DNA of 64,000 nt from an uncultured Lachnospiraceae bacterium (GTDB taxonomy: Bacteria; Bacillota; Clostridia; Lachnospirales; Lachnospiraceae), in the NCBI GenBank assembly GCA_949502235.1, contig CATBDC010000013.1:1-64000 (forward strand), written 5' to 3'. Position numbers and translations under genes: made by a program. The notes beneath the pieces were generated by a model that worked only from the letters and a program-made list of their open reading frames with translations, did no database searches and was not told where the DNA came from. Each line of letters begins with the position of its first letter. The stretch's first letter is position 1. Shown here in pieces: positions 23,336-32,302 of the stretch.

Positions 23336-24268
23336 TTGACACGATATATATTAAAACGTTTACTCATGATGGTTCCCATAATTCTCATCGTATCTTTTAT
23401 CGTATTTACGATCCTAAGCCTTACTCCTGGTAATCCCGGACAAATCATTTTAGGAGCAACGGCTGAAAAGGAAGATGTTGACGCGCTGAATCATGAATTA
23501 GGCTATGACCGTCCGTTCTTAGAGCGCTATGTGAACTATATTATAAATGCATTACATGGAGATTTTGGTTTATCCTACAGCAATCAGCGGCCTGTGTTTG
23601 AGGAAATCTTTCTTGCTTTTCCTATATCACTAAAGCTGTCGCTCCTTGCTATTTTGACCGCAGTACTTATCGGTATTCCTCTGGGTGTGCTTTCAGCAGT
23701 AAAGCAGTACTCTCTTATTGATAATATCTGTACAGTGCTTGCTATGGTATTTGCCTCTGTACCAGGATTCTGGTTAAGCCTTATGCTGATTTTGCTATTC
23801 TCCCTCAGGCTTGAATTACTGCCGTCACATGGTATGGATACACCGCTGCATTATATCCTTCCGGTATTTACAATGAGCGTATCGTCCGCAGCCTCCTTTA
23901 TGCGGCTGACGCGCACCTCCATGCTGGAGACTATCCGCCAGGACTATGTACGTACAGCGCGTTCTAAGGGTGTCCCTGAAAATGTTGTTATTACCAGATA
24001 CGCTTTAAAGAACGCTCTTCTTCCCGTCATTACTGTTATAGGCTCTTATTTCGGTATTCTTCTTGGCGGTACGGTACTCACGGAATCCGTGTTTGCCCTT
24101 CCCGGACTGGGAACCCTGATTCTTCAGGCTATCCGGATGAAAAATGTTCCAATGGTGATGGGCGCCACAATCTTTCTTGCCGGTATGTTCAGTATCATTA
24201 TACTAATTACCGATATTGTATGTGCCTTTGTAGACCCTCGTGTCCGGGCCATGTATTCAAATAAATAA
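23336..24268 (+). CDS. ABC permease, DppB/OppB type
   Basis: A 310-residue permease with six membrane segments. It opens YILKRLLMMVPIILIVSFIVF, and has the conserved LTPGNPG loop, YDRPFLERYVNY and the EAA loop DYVRTARSKGVPENVVITRYALKNALLP. The start is TTG at 23336 with AAGGAGG seven bases before it. It pairs with the DppC-type permease encoded 11 bases downstream to form the transmembrane channel. Confidence 0.92.
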   Translation: MTRYILKRLLMMVPIILIVSFIVFTILSLTPGNPGQIILGATAEKEDVDALNHELGYDRPFLERYVNYIINALHGDFGLSYSNQRPVFEEIFLAFPISLKLSLLAILTAVLIGIPLGVLSAVKQYSLIDNICTVLAMVFASVPGFWLSLMLILLFSLRLELLPSHGMDTPLHYILPVFTMSVSSAASFMRLTRTSMLETIRQDYVRTARSKGVPENVVITRYALKNALLPVITVIGSYFGILLGGTVLTESVFALPGLGTLILQAIRMKNVPMVMGATIFLAGMFSIIILITDIVCAFVDPRVRAMYSNK

Positions 24269-24279
24269 GGAGGTACAGC

Positions 24280-25200
24280 ATGACAGGTAATTTAAATTTA
24301 AGTAAGGAAATCCTGGCTGAATATTTCGGAGATGATGAACAGGATTTTAAGAAAAGAAATCAGATAGGCGAAGTCTGGCGCAGAATGAGAAAAAACAAAA
24401 CCGCAATGCTGGGACTTGCCGTTATTATAATCTTTGCATTACTGGCAATATTTGCCGGTTTTATCTGTGATTATGATACAATGGCAATAAAGCAGAATGT
24501 AAGTATCCGCTTACAGACCTCCTCTGCCGAACACTGGTTTGGAACTGATACATATGGCCGGGATGTATTTGCACGTGTTATACACGGCGGACGCATATCC
24601 TTAAGTGTCGGGTTTATTTCTGTTGCCATTTCTGCACTGATTGGCGGACTTCTGGGCGCCACTGCAGGATTATATGGAGGCAGGGTCGATAATATGATTA
24701 TGCGTTTTATGGATGCTATTGTTTCTATCCCAAGCATGCTGCTTACTCTTGCCCTGGTAGCCGCTCTTGGACATGGCATACGGAACCTTTTAATCGCTAT
24801 TACGATTGGGCAGATTCCTGCCTTTACCCGTGTAGTACGTGCTTCTGTCCTCTCGGTTACAGGGCAGGATTTTGTTGAGGCCGCACGCTCTTATGGAACT
24901 GGCACCTTCCGGATTATTTACAGGCATATTATTCCAAATGCCATAGGACCTATCATCGTGCAGGCGACTATGAGCATAGCAGGTACGATACTTCAGATTT
25001 CCGGTTTGAGCTTCCTTGGCATGGGTATTGAGGCGCCTGCTCCTGAATGGGGAAGCATGCTGGCAGAAGCCCGGCCGATTATGCGTTCATCGCCCCATCT
25101 GGTTATCTTTCCGGGTATGGCAATCGTATTGGCAACTCTTGCAATGAACCTTATCGGTGATGGCCTTCGCGATGCTTTAGACCCCAAATTAAAGGACTAG
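24280..25200 (+). CDS. ABC permease, DppC/OppC type
   Basis: A 306-residue permease. It has an N-terminal soluble stretch of about 40 residues, the OppC-type segment WRRMRKNKTAMLGLAVI (first helix), HWFGTDTYGRDVFARVIHGGRISL, and an EAA loop DFVEAARSYGTGTFRIIYRHIIPNAI. It is the second half of the importer channel. The ATG follows AAGGAGG. Confidence 0.92.
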   Translation: MTGNLNLSKEILAEYFGDDEQDFKKRNQIGEVWRRMRKNKTAMLGLAVIIIFALLAIFAGFICDYDTMAIKQNVSIRLQTSSAEHWFGTDTYGRDVFARVIHGGRISLSVGFISVAISALIGGLLGATAGLYGGRVDNMIMRFMDAIVSIPSMLLTLALVAALGHGIRNLLIAITIGQIPAFTRVVRASVLSVTGQDFVEAARSYGTGTFRIIYRHIIPNAIGPIIVQATMSIAGTILQISGLSFLGMGIEAPAPEWGSMLAEARPIMRSSPHLVIFPGMAIVLATLAMNLIGDGLRDALDPKLKD

Positions 25201-25212
25201 GGAGGTATTCAT

Positions 25213-26196
25213 ATGGAATCATTATTAAAGATAGAAAATCTGACCGTGGAATATCACGCAAACCGGGAGATCGTTCACGCTGTAACAGATGTTAATTTAG
25301 AAATTAAAAAGGGAGAAAGCCTGGGCCTGGTAGGAGAAACCGGGGCCGGAAAGACAACAACTGCCCTTAGCATCCTGCGCCTCCTTCCAAACCGGACTGC
25401 AAAGATTTTATCCGGAAAAACTATTTTCCAGGAGAGGAATCTTCAGGAATTAACGGAAGAAGAGATGCGCGCTGTGCGCGGAAGCGGGATCAGTATGATT
25501 TTTCAGGATCCAATGACGTCTTTAAATCCGGTTAGTACTGTCGGCCAGCAGATTTATGAGGTATTATATTATCATAATTATGAGAATAAGAAACGGGATG
25601 AATTAAATAAAAGAGTTGATGAGCTCATGGAACTGGTGGGCATCCCCGCAGAGCGAAAAAGTGAATACCCCCATCAGTTTTCAGGCGGCATGAAACAGCG
25701 TATCGGCATCGCCATTGCTTTAGCATGCGAGCCTGCACTGCTAATTGCTGATGAACCTACTACAGCCCTTGATGTTACCATTCAGGCACAGGTTCTTGCC
25801 CAGATATCTGAATTGCGCAAAAAGCTTAATACCTCTGTGCTCCTGATTACTCATGACTTAGGCGTTGTTGCAAAAATGTGCGACAATGTAGCTATCATGT
25901 ACGCAGGTGAAATTATTGAATATGGAAGTGTTTATGACATCTATAAGGGCCGCCGTCATCACCCTTACACAGAAGGCTTATTCGGCTCCATTCCAAAACT
26001 GACTGATAAAACGGAACGGCTTAACGCCATTCCCGGGCTGATGCCGGATCCTACACGGGTGGTGCGCGGCTGCAGCTTTTTCCCGCGATGTCCGAAGTGC
26101 AGCGAAGCCTGTGCCCTGAAGAAACCGGAAGCCGTCTGGAATGGCACCCATATGCTGCGCTGCCATTTATTTGCAGATACGAGAGAGGAGGAATAA
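25213..26196 (+). CDS. ABC ATPase, DppD/OppD type
   Basis: A 327-residue ATPase with Walker A GETGAGKTT, signature FSGGMKQRIGIAIA, Walker B LLIADEPTTALDVTIQAQ and the OppD/DppD C-terminal oligopeptide domain with Cys pattern CSFFPRCPKCSEAC, which in this family holds an iron-sulfur or zinc site. One of two ATPases driving the importer. The ATG follows AGGGAGG. Confidence 0.93.
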   Translation: MESLLKIENLTVEYHANREIVHAVTDVNLEIKKGESLGLVGETGAGKTTTALSILRLLPNRTAKILSGKTIFQERNLQELTEEEMRAVRGSGISMIFQDPMTSLNPVSTVGQQIYEVLYYHNYENKKRDELNKRVDELMELVGIPAERKSEYPHQFSGGMKQRIGIAIALACEPALLIADEPTTALDVTIQAQVLAQISELRKKLNTSVLLITHDLGVVAKMCDNVAIMYAGEIIEYGSVYDIYKGRRHHPYTEGLFGSIPKLTDKTERLNAIPGLMPDPTRVVRGCSFFPRCPKCSEACALKKPEAVWNGTHMLRCHLFADTREEE

Positions 26197-26197
26197 T

Positions 26198-27169
26198 GTG
26201 TCCGAAATACTTCTTGAGACAAAAAATTTAAAAAAATATTTTCCAGTTGGTTCAAAGCGTCTGCTCCACGCAGTTGACAATGTAAATTTCCAAATAGAAA
26301 CCGGAAAAACCCTGGGTGTAGTAGGCGAATCCGGCTGCGGAAAAAGCACTCTTGGACGGCTTATCCTCCGCCTTATTGAGCCGACAGAAGGAGAAATCCT
26401 TTTTAAAGGCAAAAATATCTTGAAATATACGAATACACAGATGAAAAAAATACGTCAGGACATGCAGATCATTATGCAGGATCCTTATTCCTCATTGAAT
26501 CCGCGTATGACGGTATTTGACCTTATTGCAGATACTTTAAAAGTAAATAATACTCTAAAGACGAAAAGTGAACAGGAAAAAAGAATATTTGAGTTGATGG
26601 ATATTGTAGGCATTGCCAAAAGACTGACCTATGCCTATCCTCATGAGCTGGACGGAGGGCGCAGGCAGCGTGTCGGAATTGCAAGGGCCATTGCTTTAAA
26701 TCCTTCTTTCATTGTCTGTGATGAACCGGTTTCGGCTCTGGATGTATCTATACAGGCACAGACATTAAATCTATTGATGGACCTGCAGCGTGATCTGGGG
26801 CTTGCGTATATGTTTATTACACATGACCTAAGTGTGGTAAAACACATTTCCCACCGGATTATGGTTATGTACCTCGGACAGTCCGTAGAAGCTGCGTCAT
26901 CCGATGAATTGTTTTCAAATCCGATGCATCCCTACACCCAGGCGCTTTTAAAAGCAATTCCAATGCCTGATCCTGAATTTTACAAAAACAATGATTTGGA
27001 AATTATTAAAGGCGAGGTAGCCTCACCGATTGACCCCAAGCCCGGATGCCGGTTCGCAGTAAGATGTCCGTATGCAACGGATGCATGCACACAGCAGGAA
27101 ATTCCATTAGTGGAAAAAGCGCCGGGGCATTTTGTTGCATGTATCCATAGTCAGATGATTCAGTTTTGA
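26198..27169 (+). CDS. ABC ATPase, DppF/OppF type
   Basis: A 323-residue ATPase with Walker A GESGCGKST, a slightly degenerate signature LDGGRRQRVGIARA (Asp for the usual Ser), Walker B FIVCDEPVSALDVS and the C-terminal GCRFAVRCPYATDAC motif. The GTG at 26198, six bases after GAGGAGG and overlapping the previous TAA region by none, is the best start; the track's 26141 start runs inside oppD. It works as a pair with the DppD-type ATPase. Confidence 0.92.
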   Translation: MSEILLETKNLKKYFPVGSKRLLHAVDNVNFQIETGKTLGVVGESGCGKSTLGRLILRLIEPTEGEILFKGKNILKYTNTQMKKIRQDMQIIMQDPYSSLNPRMTVFDLIADTLKVNNTLKTKSEQEKRIFELMDIVGIAKRLTYAYPHELDGGRRQRVGIARAIALNPSFIVCDEPVSALDVSIQAQTLNLLMDLQRDLGLAYMFITHDLSVVKHISHRIMVMYLGQSVEAASSDELFSNPMHPYTQALLKAIPMPDPEFYKNNDLEIIKGEVASPIDPKPGCRFAVRCPYATDACTQQEIPLVEKAPGHFVACIHSQMIQF

Positions 27170-27186
27170 AAGGGAATGGTTAAATT

Positions 27187-27825
27187 ATGCCAAGCACAAC
27201 TTTTTACAATTTAAAATATGCAAAGCAAAAAGAAATGCTCGATTCTGCAATCCTTCTTTTTGCTAAAAAAGATTTTGATGAGCTGAGCGTCCGCTCTATC
27301 TCTAAAGAGCTGGGAATTACAACCGGCGCTTTTTACCGGTATTTCGGGGCAAAAGAAGAATTTTACGTTTTCATGGTAGACTATACTTTAGAACAATACT
27401 GGGAAAGGCAAAAACAGCTTATGGAAGAATCCGGACATCCGGTGAGTATGCAGGATGTTTTTGAAAAAGACCCTGTGCAGGCAGATTTCTGGAAAAATTT
27501 TTACCGTTCATCTTTAGAGATTCGTTTAAAATATTATTTTAGGACAAAGGATAATCCTCTTTACAAACGTAAGCTGCAGGATATCTGTGCACTTAAGATG
27601 GCAGACACCTATAGCCAGGAGGAAAAAGAGGTGGCCGCCTTTGCCGTTTCTGTTCTTCAATATGTAGTTACCAGTTTTAAATACTTAGAGCATCGGAATT
27701 TCGATGATGAAGAAATGTTTCAGGTTCTTAATAAGATGCTGTTAAATGGATTCAAACTGGGAAAGCCAGAAGAGGAACCTCATCTTGAGCACCAGTCACC
27801 CGTTTCCGGTGATTTTGATGAGTAG
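27187..27825 (+). CDS. TetR/AcrR family transcriptional regulator
   Basis: A 212-residue regulator. The N-terminal TetR helix-turn-helix (about residues 12-58) contains DELSVRSISKELGITTGAFYRYFGAKEEFY. The rest is an all-helical ligand domain with no family I recognise, ending in an acidic, Pro/His-rich tail. It closes the cyclophilin/ABC operon 17 bases after the ATPase gene and is the obvious candidate to bind the palindrome at 20999-21021 and repress the operon until its ligand appears. Confidence 0.9.
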   Translation: MPSTTFYNLKYAKQKEMLDSAILLFAKKDFDELSVRSISKELGITTGAFYRYFGAKEEFYVFMVDYTLEQYWERQKQLMEESGHPVSMQDVFEKDPVQADFWKNFYRSSLEIRLKYYFRTKDNPLYKRKLQDICALKMADTYSQEEKEVAAFAVSVLQYVVTSFKYLEHRNFDDEEMFQVLNKMLLNGFKLGKPEEEPHLEHQSPVSGDFDE

Positions 27826-27831
27826 ATAAAG

Positions 27832-27859
27832 GCCGGGGTATTTTAAAGAATACCCCGGC
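27832..27859. terminator. Hairpin between tetR gene and ugpC
   Basis: GCCGGGGTATT pairs perfectly with AATACCCCGGC around six bases, between convergent genes. The T-runs are short on both sides, so it may rely on its high GC stem. Confidence 0.65.
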
Positions 27860-27869
27860 TCTGTTAAAA

Positions 27870-28982
27870 CTAGTTTGTAATTGTCTTCTCTGTCTCTTTG
27901 TCAAATACGTGAATCTTGTTAGCATCAAGAGCAAACTTAACTGTATCGCCTGTTCTTGCCTTTGTTGTAGGCTCAACTCTTGCTGTCATGCTTGCGCCCT
28001 CATAATCAAAGTATAAGAATACTTCTGCACCAAGCATCTCGTATACACGAATCTTAGCTTCGATAACTGTGTCAGGTGACTTAGCAAGGAAGTCAGGCTC
28101 GTCATGTACATCCTCAGGACGAATACCAAGAACAACTGTCTTTCCGTCATACTTGCCTTCGATAAGCTTCTTAGCCTTGTCAGCAGAAAGCTTAATCTCT
28201 GAAGGACCAGCTACAAGGTATACATCATTTCCTTTTACCTTACATGTAGCGTCAACAAAGTTCATCTGCGGTGATCCAATGAATCCTGCTACGAACAGGT
28301 TGCACGGATGATCGTATAATGTCTGAGGTGTATCTACCTGCTGTACAATACCAGCGTTCATAACTACGATTCTTGTACCAAGTGTCATAGCCTCTGTCTG
28401 GTCATGTGTTACGTAGATGATTGTTGTGCCCAGTCTCTGATGAAGTCTTGAAATCTCAACACGCATCTGTCCACGGAGCTTAGCATCCAGGTTTGAAAGA
28501 GGCTCATCCATAAGGAATACCTTCGGGCTTCTTACGATTGCACGTCCCATAGCAACACGCTGTCTCTGACCACCGGAAAGAGCCTTCGGCTTACGGTCTA
28601 ACAGAGCTTCCAGGTCGAGGATTCTTGCTGCCTCGCGAACCATCTTGTCGATCTCATCCTTCGCTACTTTTCTTAACTTAAGACCGAACGCCATGTTATC
28701 ATATACTGTCATGTGAGGATACAGAGCGTAGTTCTGGAATACCATCGCGATATCTCTGTCCTTAGGCTCAACATCGTTAACCAGCTTGTCACCAATATAT
28801 AATTCACCGGAAGAAATATCCTCAAGACCTGCAACCATACGAAGTGTTGTAGATTTACCACATCCTGAAGGTCCTACGAAGATGATAAATTCCTTGTCAG
28901 CGATTTCAAGATTGAAGTCTTTAACTGCTTCAAATCCGTTTGGATATTTCTTATTAATGTGTTTTAAAGATAAACTAGCCAT
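27870..28982 (-). CDS. ugpC: Sugar ABC transporter ATPase, UgpC/MsmK family
   Basis: A 370-residue ATPase of the carbohydrate CUT1 type. Walker A is GPSGCGKST (about residue 37), signature LSGGQRQRVAMGRAIV, Walker B VFLMDEPLSNLDAKLR and switch His VTHDQTEAMTLG; the last 130 residues form the MalK-type regulatory TOBE domain with VLGIRPEDVHDE. It has no permease or binding protein beside it. In Gram-positives such orphan MsmK/UgpC ATPases serve several sugar importers at once. It has its own leader and probably its own regulation. Confidence 0.93.
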   Translation of the reverse strand: MASLSLKHINKKYPNGFEAVKDFNLEIADKEFIIFVGPSGCGKSTTLRMVAGLEDISSGELYIGDKLVNDVEPKDRDIAMVFQNYALYPHMTVYDNMAFGLKLRKVAKDEIDKMVREAARILDLEALLDRKPKALSGGQRQRVAMGRAIVRSPKVFLMDEPLSNLDAKLRGQMRVEISRLHQRLGTTIIYVTHDQTEAMTLGTRIVVMNAGIVQQVDTPQTLYDHPCNLFVAGFIGSPQMNFVDATCKVKGNDVYLVAGPSEIKLSADKAKKLIEGKYDGKTVVLGIRPEDVHDEPDFLAKSPDTVIEAKIRVYEMLGAEVFLYFDYEGASMTARVEPTTKARTGDTVKFALDANKIHVFDKETEKTITN

Positions 28983-29017
28983 TTCTAAATTCCCTCCTAA
29001 AATAATGTACTTAATTC

Positions 29018-29122
29018 CGAAACGTTTCTTACGTCCTGTTAAAGAGTATATAAAAAAAAAGTGCTTTCGGGTATACCCAAGTTGAACAATCTTTCAAAAT
29101 AATTTTATACAAGTTGAACAAT
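29018..29122 (-). promoter_or_regulatory. ugpC upstream region with operator-like sites
   Basis: Two exact copies of CAAGTTGAACAAT lie 32 bases apart (29078-29090 and 29110-29122), about three DNA turns, so on the same face. A GAAACGTTTC palindrome (29019-29028), similar to LacI/CcpA-class operators, lies nearer the gene. The promoter boxes themselves are not clear to me. Confidence 0.5.
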
Positions 29123-29138
29123 TTGCTAAAATGAAACC

Positions 29139-30008
29139 CTATTCCTGCCCAAGAAGTGCGCTGTAGACCTCCCGCCTGCTGATGCCCCTGTCCTTTGCGA
29201 CCCGTTTCATTGCGTCTTTTCTATTGATTCCCTGCTCCTCATAATACCGCATATGCTCTTCTATACTCATTATTTCCCAGGAGGCTATCTCCTCTGCTTC
29301 TATCTCCCGTCTGCTTTTTCCTTCGATGACAAGCACACATTCCCCCTTTGGCTCATGCTTCTCATAATGGGAAACCGCACCGGAAATGGTAGAGACAAAT
29401 ACTGTCTCATGCTTCTTCGTAAGCTCCCGGCAGACACGCACCTTCCTCTCTCCAAGCTCCTCCCATAAAAGCTTTAAAGTCCTTAGAAGCCTGTGGGGCG
29501 CTTCATAAAGCACAATTGTACGTGTCTCCTCCTTCAGCTCCTCAAGCACCGCCTGGCGCTCCTTCTTGTCCGATGGCAGGAAAGCCTCAAAAGCAAATCT
29601 CCTCGTAGACAGGCCCGATAATGTAAGTGCAGTTATACATGCCGCCGCCCCCGGAACAGCTGTCACAGGGATCCCCTCTTCCTGGCACATCTTAACCAGC
29701 TCCTCCCCGGGATCAGAGATGCCCGGCGTGCCTGCGTCCGTAATAAGAGCAATATTTTCACCCTTAAGAAGACGTTCCACCAGCTTGTGCCCTTTCTCTA
29801 TCTTATTATACTCATGATAGCTTGTCATAGGCGTTTTTATTTCAAAATGATTCAAAAGCTTTATACTGTTGCGGGTATCCTCCGCCGCAATTAAATCCGC
29901 CTCCTTCAGTATCCTGACCGCGCGGAATGTCATATCCTCTAAATTTCCAATTGGAGTCGCGCACAGATACAATGTACCTGATGCATGCCTCTTCTCCACC
30001 TGTTCCAT
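29139..30008 (-). CDS. rsmI: 16S rRNA (cytidine1402-2'-O)-methyltransferase
   Basis: A 289-residue SAM-dependent enzyme that 2'-O-methylates C1402 in the ribosomal decoding centre. Seen: GTLYLCATPIGNLEDMTFRAVRIL, LIAAEDTRNSIKLLNHF, ITDAGTPGISDPGEELV, the tetrapyrrole-methylase-type core, and a C-terminal RsmI helix-turn-helix (GINRKDAMKRVAKDRGISRREVY). The ATG at 30008 has GGAGG eight bases upstream; the track's GTG at 30017 lies inside that site. It follows murA in the same direction. Confidence 0.94.
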   Translation of the reverse strand: MEQVEKRHASGTLYLCATPIGNLEDMTFRAVRILKEADLIAAEDTRNSIKLLNHFEIKTPMTSYHEYNKIEKGHKLVERLLKGENIALITDAGTPGISDPGEELVKMCQEEGIPVTAVPGAAACITALTLSGLSTRRFAFEAFLPSDKKERQAVLEELKEETRTIVLYEAPHRLLRTLKLLWEELGERKVRVCRELTKKHETVFVSTISGAVSHYEKHEPKGECVLVIEGKSRREIEAEEIASWEIMSIEEHMRYYEEQGINRKDAMKRVAKDRGISRREVYSALLGQE

Positions 30009-30031
30009 CCACAGCACCTCCTTCTCATGGG

Positions 30032-30080
30032 GACAGGGTAAAATAAATCTGGGACGGGGTATTTCTAGAAATACCCCGTC
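30032..30080. repeat. GGGGACAGG-family repeat between murA and rsmI
   Basis: GGGGACAGGGTAAAATAAAT is followed by GGGACGGGGTATTTCTAGAAATACCCCGTCCC, an exact palindrome. It lies between two genes read in the same direction and could attenuate read-through from murA into rsmI. Confidence 0.75.
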
Positions 30081-30093
30081 CCCACTTAAAAAA

Positions 30094-31386
30094 TTAGCTT
30101 ACCTTCAGCTTAAATTTTTGTATCTCTCTTTCTGTAGAAACCTTTTCGATAATCCCGCCGATACTGCGGAGCTTCTCTTCAAATCTCTCATATCCCCTCT
30201 GGATATATACGATATCATCTACAATGGTAATCCCGTCTGTGGCAAGCCCCGCAATGCAAAGAGCTGCTCCGGCGCGGAGATCCGGCGCGCTCACCCGCGC
30301 AGCGGAAAATCTTTTCACACCTTCAATGGTTGCGGAATTGCCTTCGACCTTAATATTGGCCCCCATTCTCGCAAGCTCGTCAAGATATTTGAAACGGTTT
30401 TCAAAAATACTCTCTGTAATCGTACTTGTCCCCGAGCATAAGGCAAGCGTAACGCCGATCTGCGGCTGCATATCTGTCGGAAAGCCCGGATACGGCAGTG
30501 TCTTTACATGTGTGCTTCTAAGTCCTCCTTTAGAAACAACCCTCACTGCATCATCGAACTCTTCAACCTCACACCCTATCTCTGAGAGCTTCGCAACGGT
30601 CGCCTCAAGATGCTTTGGAATCACGTTAAGCACTGTAACATCGCCTCTTGTGGCCGCCGCGGCAAACATAAATGTTCCTGCCTCTATCTGATCCGGAATC
30701 ACAGCGTATTCTGTGCTGTGGAGTCTCTGTACTCCGCGGATCTTAATCACGTCAGTTCCTGCGCCCCTGATATTTGCGCCCATGCTGTTTAAAAAGTTGG
30801 CCACATCAACTACATGAGGCTCCTTGGCCACATTTTCCATAATCGTAAGGCCCTCTGCCATGGTCGCGGCCATCATAACATTGATGGTTGCACCTACACT
30901 TACAACGTCAAAATAAATATGCCTGCCTCTTAAGTGGTCTGCCTCAGCAATAATCTTGCCATGCTCAATATCCACATCTGCTCCCAGGGCACGGAAACCT
31001 TTCAAGTGTTGGTCTATAGGGCGGCTTCCGATATTACAGCCTCCGGGAAGCGCCACCTCGGCATGCTTGTATTTGCCGAGCAGGGCTCCGAGAAGATAAT
31101 AAGAAGCCCTGATTTTTTTAATATAATCATACTCAATACTAATGTCATGGATCCTTCTGCCGTTAATCTGGACCGTATGGCGGTCCACGCGGTGGACACT
31201 GCCGCCGATGCCCGAAATCGCATCCAGCAATACATTAATGTCATTTACGTCCGGAAGGTTATCTATGCGAACAGTTTCATCTGTCATAATCGCTGCCGCC
31301 AAAATTGCAAGTGCCGCATTTTTCGCGCCGCCAATCTCAACCTCTCCTACAAGAGGATGACCGCCTTTAATTATATATTGTTCCAT
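30094..31386 (-). CDS. murA: UDP-N-acetylglucosamine 1-carboxyvinyltransferase
   Basis: A 430-residue enzyme for the first committed step of peptidoglycan synthesis (enolpyruvyl transfer to UDP-GlcNAc). Seen: GGAKNAALAILAAAIMTDE near the start, LPGGCNIGSRPIDQHLKGF containing the catalytic Cys loop attacked by fosfomycin, and GFPTDMQPQ with ESIFENRFKYLDELARMGA near the C-terminus. The ATG at 31386 follows GAGGTG; the track's TTG start adds four residues. Many Firmicutes carry two murA genes, so this could be either. Confidence 0.95.
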   Translation of the reverse strand: MEQYIIKGGHPLVGEVEIGGAKNAALAILAAAIMTDETVRIDNLPDVNDINVLLDAISGIGGSVHRVDRHTVQINGRRIHDISIEYDYIKKIRASYYLLGALLGKYKHAEVALPGGCNIGSRPIDQHLKGFRALGADVDIEHGKIIAEADHLRGRHIYFDVVSVGATINVMMAATMAEGLTIMENVAKEPHVVDVANFLNSMGANIRGAGTDVIKIRGVQRLHSTEYAVIPDQIEAGTFMFAAAATRGDVTVLNVIPKHLEATVAKLSEIGCEVEEFDDAVRVVSKGGLRSTHVKTLPYPGFPTDMQPQIGVTLALCSGTSTITESIFENRFKYLDELARMGANIKVEGNSATIEGVKRFSAARVSAPDLRAGAALCIAGLATDGITIVDDIVYIQRGYERFEEKLRSIGGIIEKVSTEREIQKFKLKVS

Positions 31387-31528
31387 ATTACACCTCAATA
31401 TTAATATATTTAATCCCTCAAACCCCTATATACAAATCTTATTTCATAATGCATATCTAATAGTATACCATAAATCTTCAATTTGTAAAACATTTTTTAC
31501 AAACGCGTAACCATTTCGTAATATTTAG

Positions 31529-31661
31529 GTTACTGTTCACTCCGTTCACAGTAACCTTCGCAAATCCATTTAAAATTCGCTTCGCGAATGGGATTTGCTC
31601 ACACCTGAATCACTTTCTTACGTACTTTGCAGTAAATGAAAAGTACTGTGTGAACAGTAAC
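31529..31661. mobile_element. 133-bp MITE copy 2 (type A)
   Basis: It has the same GTTACTGTTCAC/GTGAACAGTAAC ends and interior as the copy at 17089, and the same 133-bp length. It is flanked by ATATTTAG on both sides (31521-31528 and 31662-31669), a different 8-bp target duplication, which is direct evidence of transposition. Confidence 0.88.
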
Positions 31662-31669
31662 ATATTTAG

Positions 31670-31735
31670 GTTAAAGTTCACAGGTGTGCGCGTTTACTGC
31701 GCAAGACCATGAGAAAGTGATTCAGGTGTGAGCCG
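31670..31735. repeat. Degenerate MITE right half overlapping the aroK 3' end
   Basis: Read on the minus strand, GCTCACACCTGAATCACTTT through CACACCTGTGAACTTTAAC is the right half of the 133-bp element with changes. It supplies the last codons and stop of aroK and directly abuts MITE copy 2. Confidence 0.75.
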
Positions 31736-32218
31736 CTCCATTATACGGTCAACGGTTTCCTCCAGATCAAGCCCGTCCTCGCAGATCGTCACGTCCGCGT
31801 ATTTTTCAAAGAGCGCTGTTCTCTCTTCATATAAGTCCTTAAAGGTCTGTCTGTTCTTAAGCACAACTCCGCGTTTTTTTGCGTTCTTAAGTCTACTATT
31901 TATTATGTCAAATGATATCTGCAAATATACGACTGTTCCAATTTCTTTATAATGCTTCATCGCATTTTCACAATACACAACACTTCCGCCTGGAGCAATT
32001 ACTGCGCGGCTTACATCTATTTCTGCATTTACCCTGTCTTCTATCTCAAGAAATCCTTCAATTCCTTTTTCCGCGATAATATCCTTTAAAAGCTTTCCTT
32101 CCTTTTCCTGTATCAATATATCCGCGTCTACAAAACGATATCCCAGCCGTTTCGCAACAATAACGCCTACTGTACTTTTTCCTACTGCCGGCATCCCGAT
32201 AAAAATAATGTTTTTCAT
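31694..32218 (-). CDS. aroK: Shikimate kinase
   Basis: A 174-residue P-loop kinase that phosphorylates shikimate in aromatic amino-acid synthesis. Seen: Walker A GMPAVGKST, the shikimate-binding FVDADILIQEKEG, LEIEDRVNAEI, the GGS motif APGGSVVY and a lid-like KKRGVVLKNRQTFKDLYEERTALF. The start at 32218 has AAGGAG upstream. The C-terminal residues after MERL (TPESLSHGLAQ) and the stop are encoded by a degenerate MITE, so the original end was replaced or extended. It stands alone, with MITEs on both sides. Confidence 0.9.
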   Translation of the reverse strand: MKNIIFIGMPAVGKSTVGVIVAKRLGYRFVDADILIQEKEGKLLKDIIAEKGIEGFLEIEDRVNAEIDVSRAVIAPGGSVVYCENAMKHYKEIGTVVYLQISFDIINSRLKNAKKRGVVLKNRQTFKDLYEERTALFEKYADVTICEDGLDLEETVDRIMERLTPESLSHGLAQ

Positions 32219-32302
32219 ATCAGAACACTCCTTCATTCGTAATGCTGACAATTATTTTAACATATTTATACTAATTCGTCCACCCATAAGTGTTCTCGCA
32301 GG

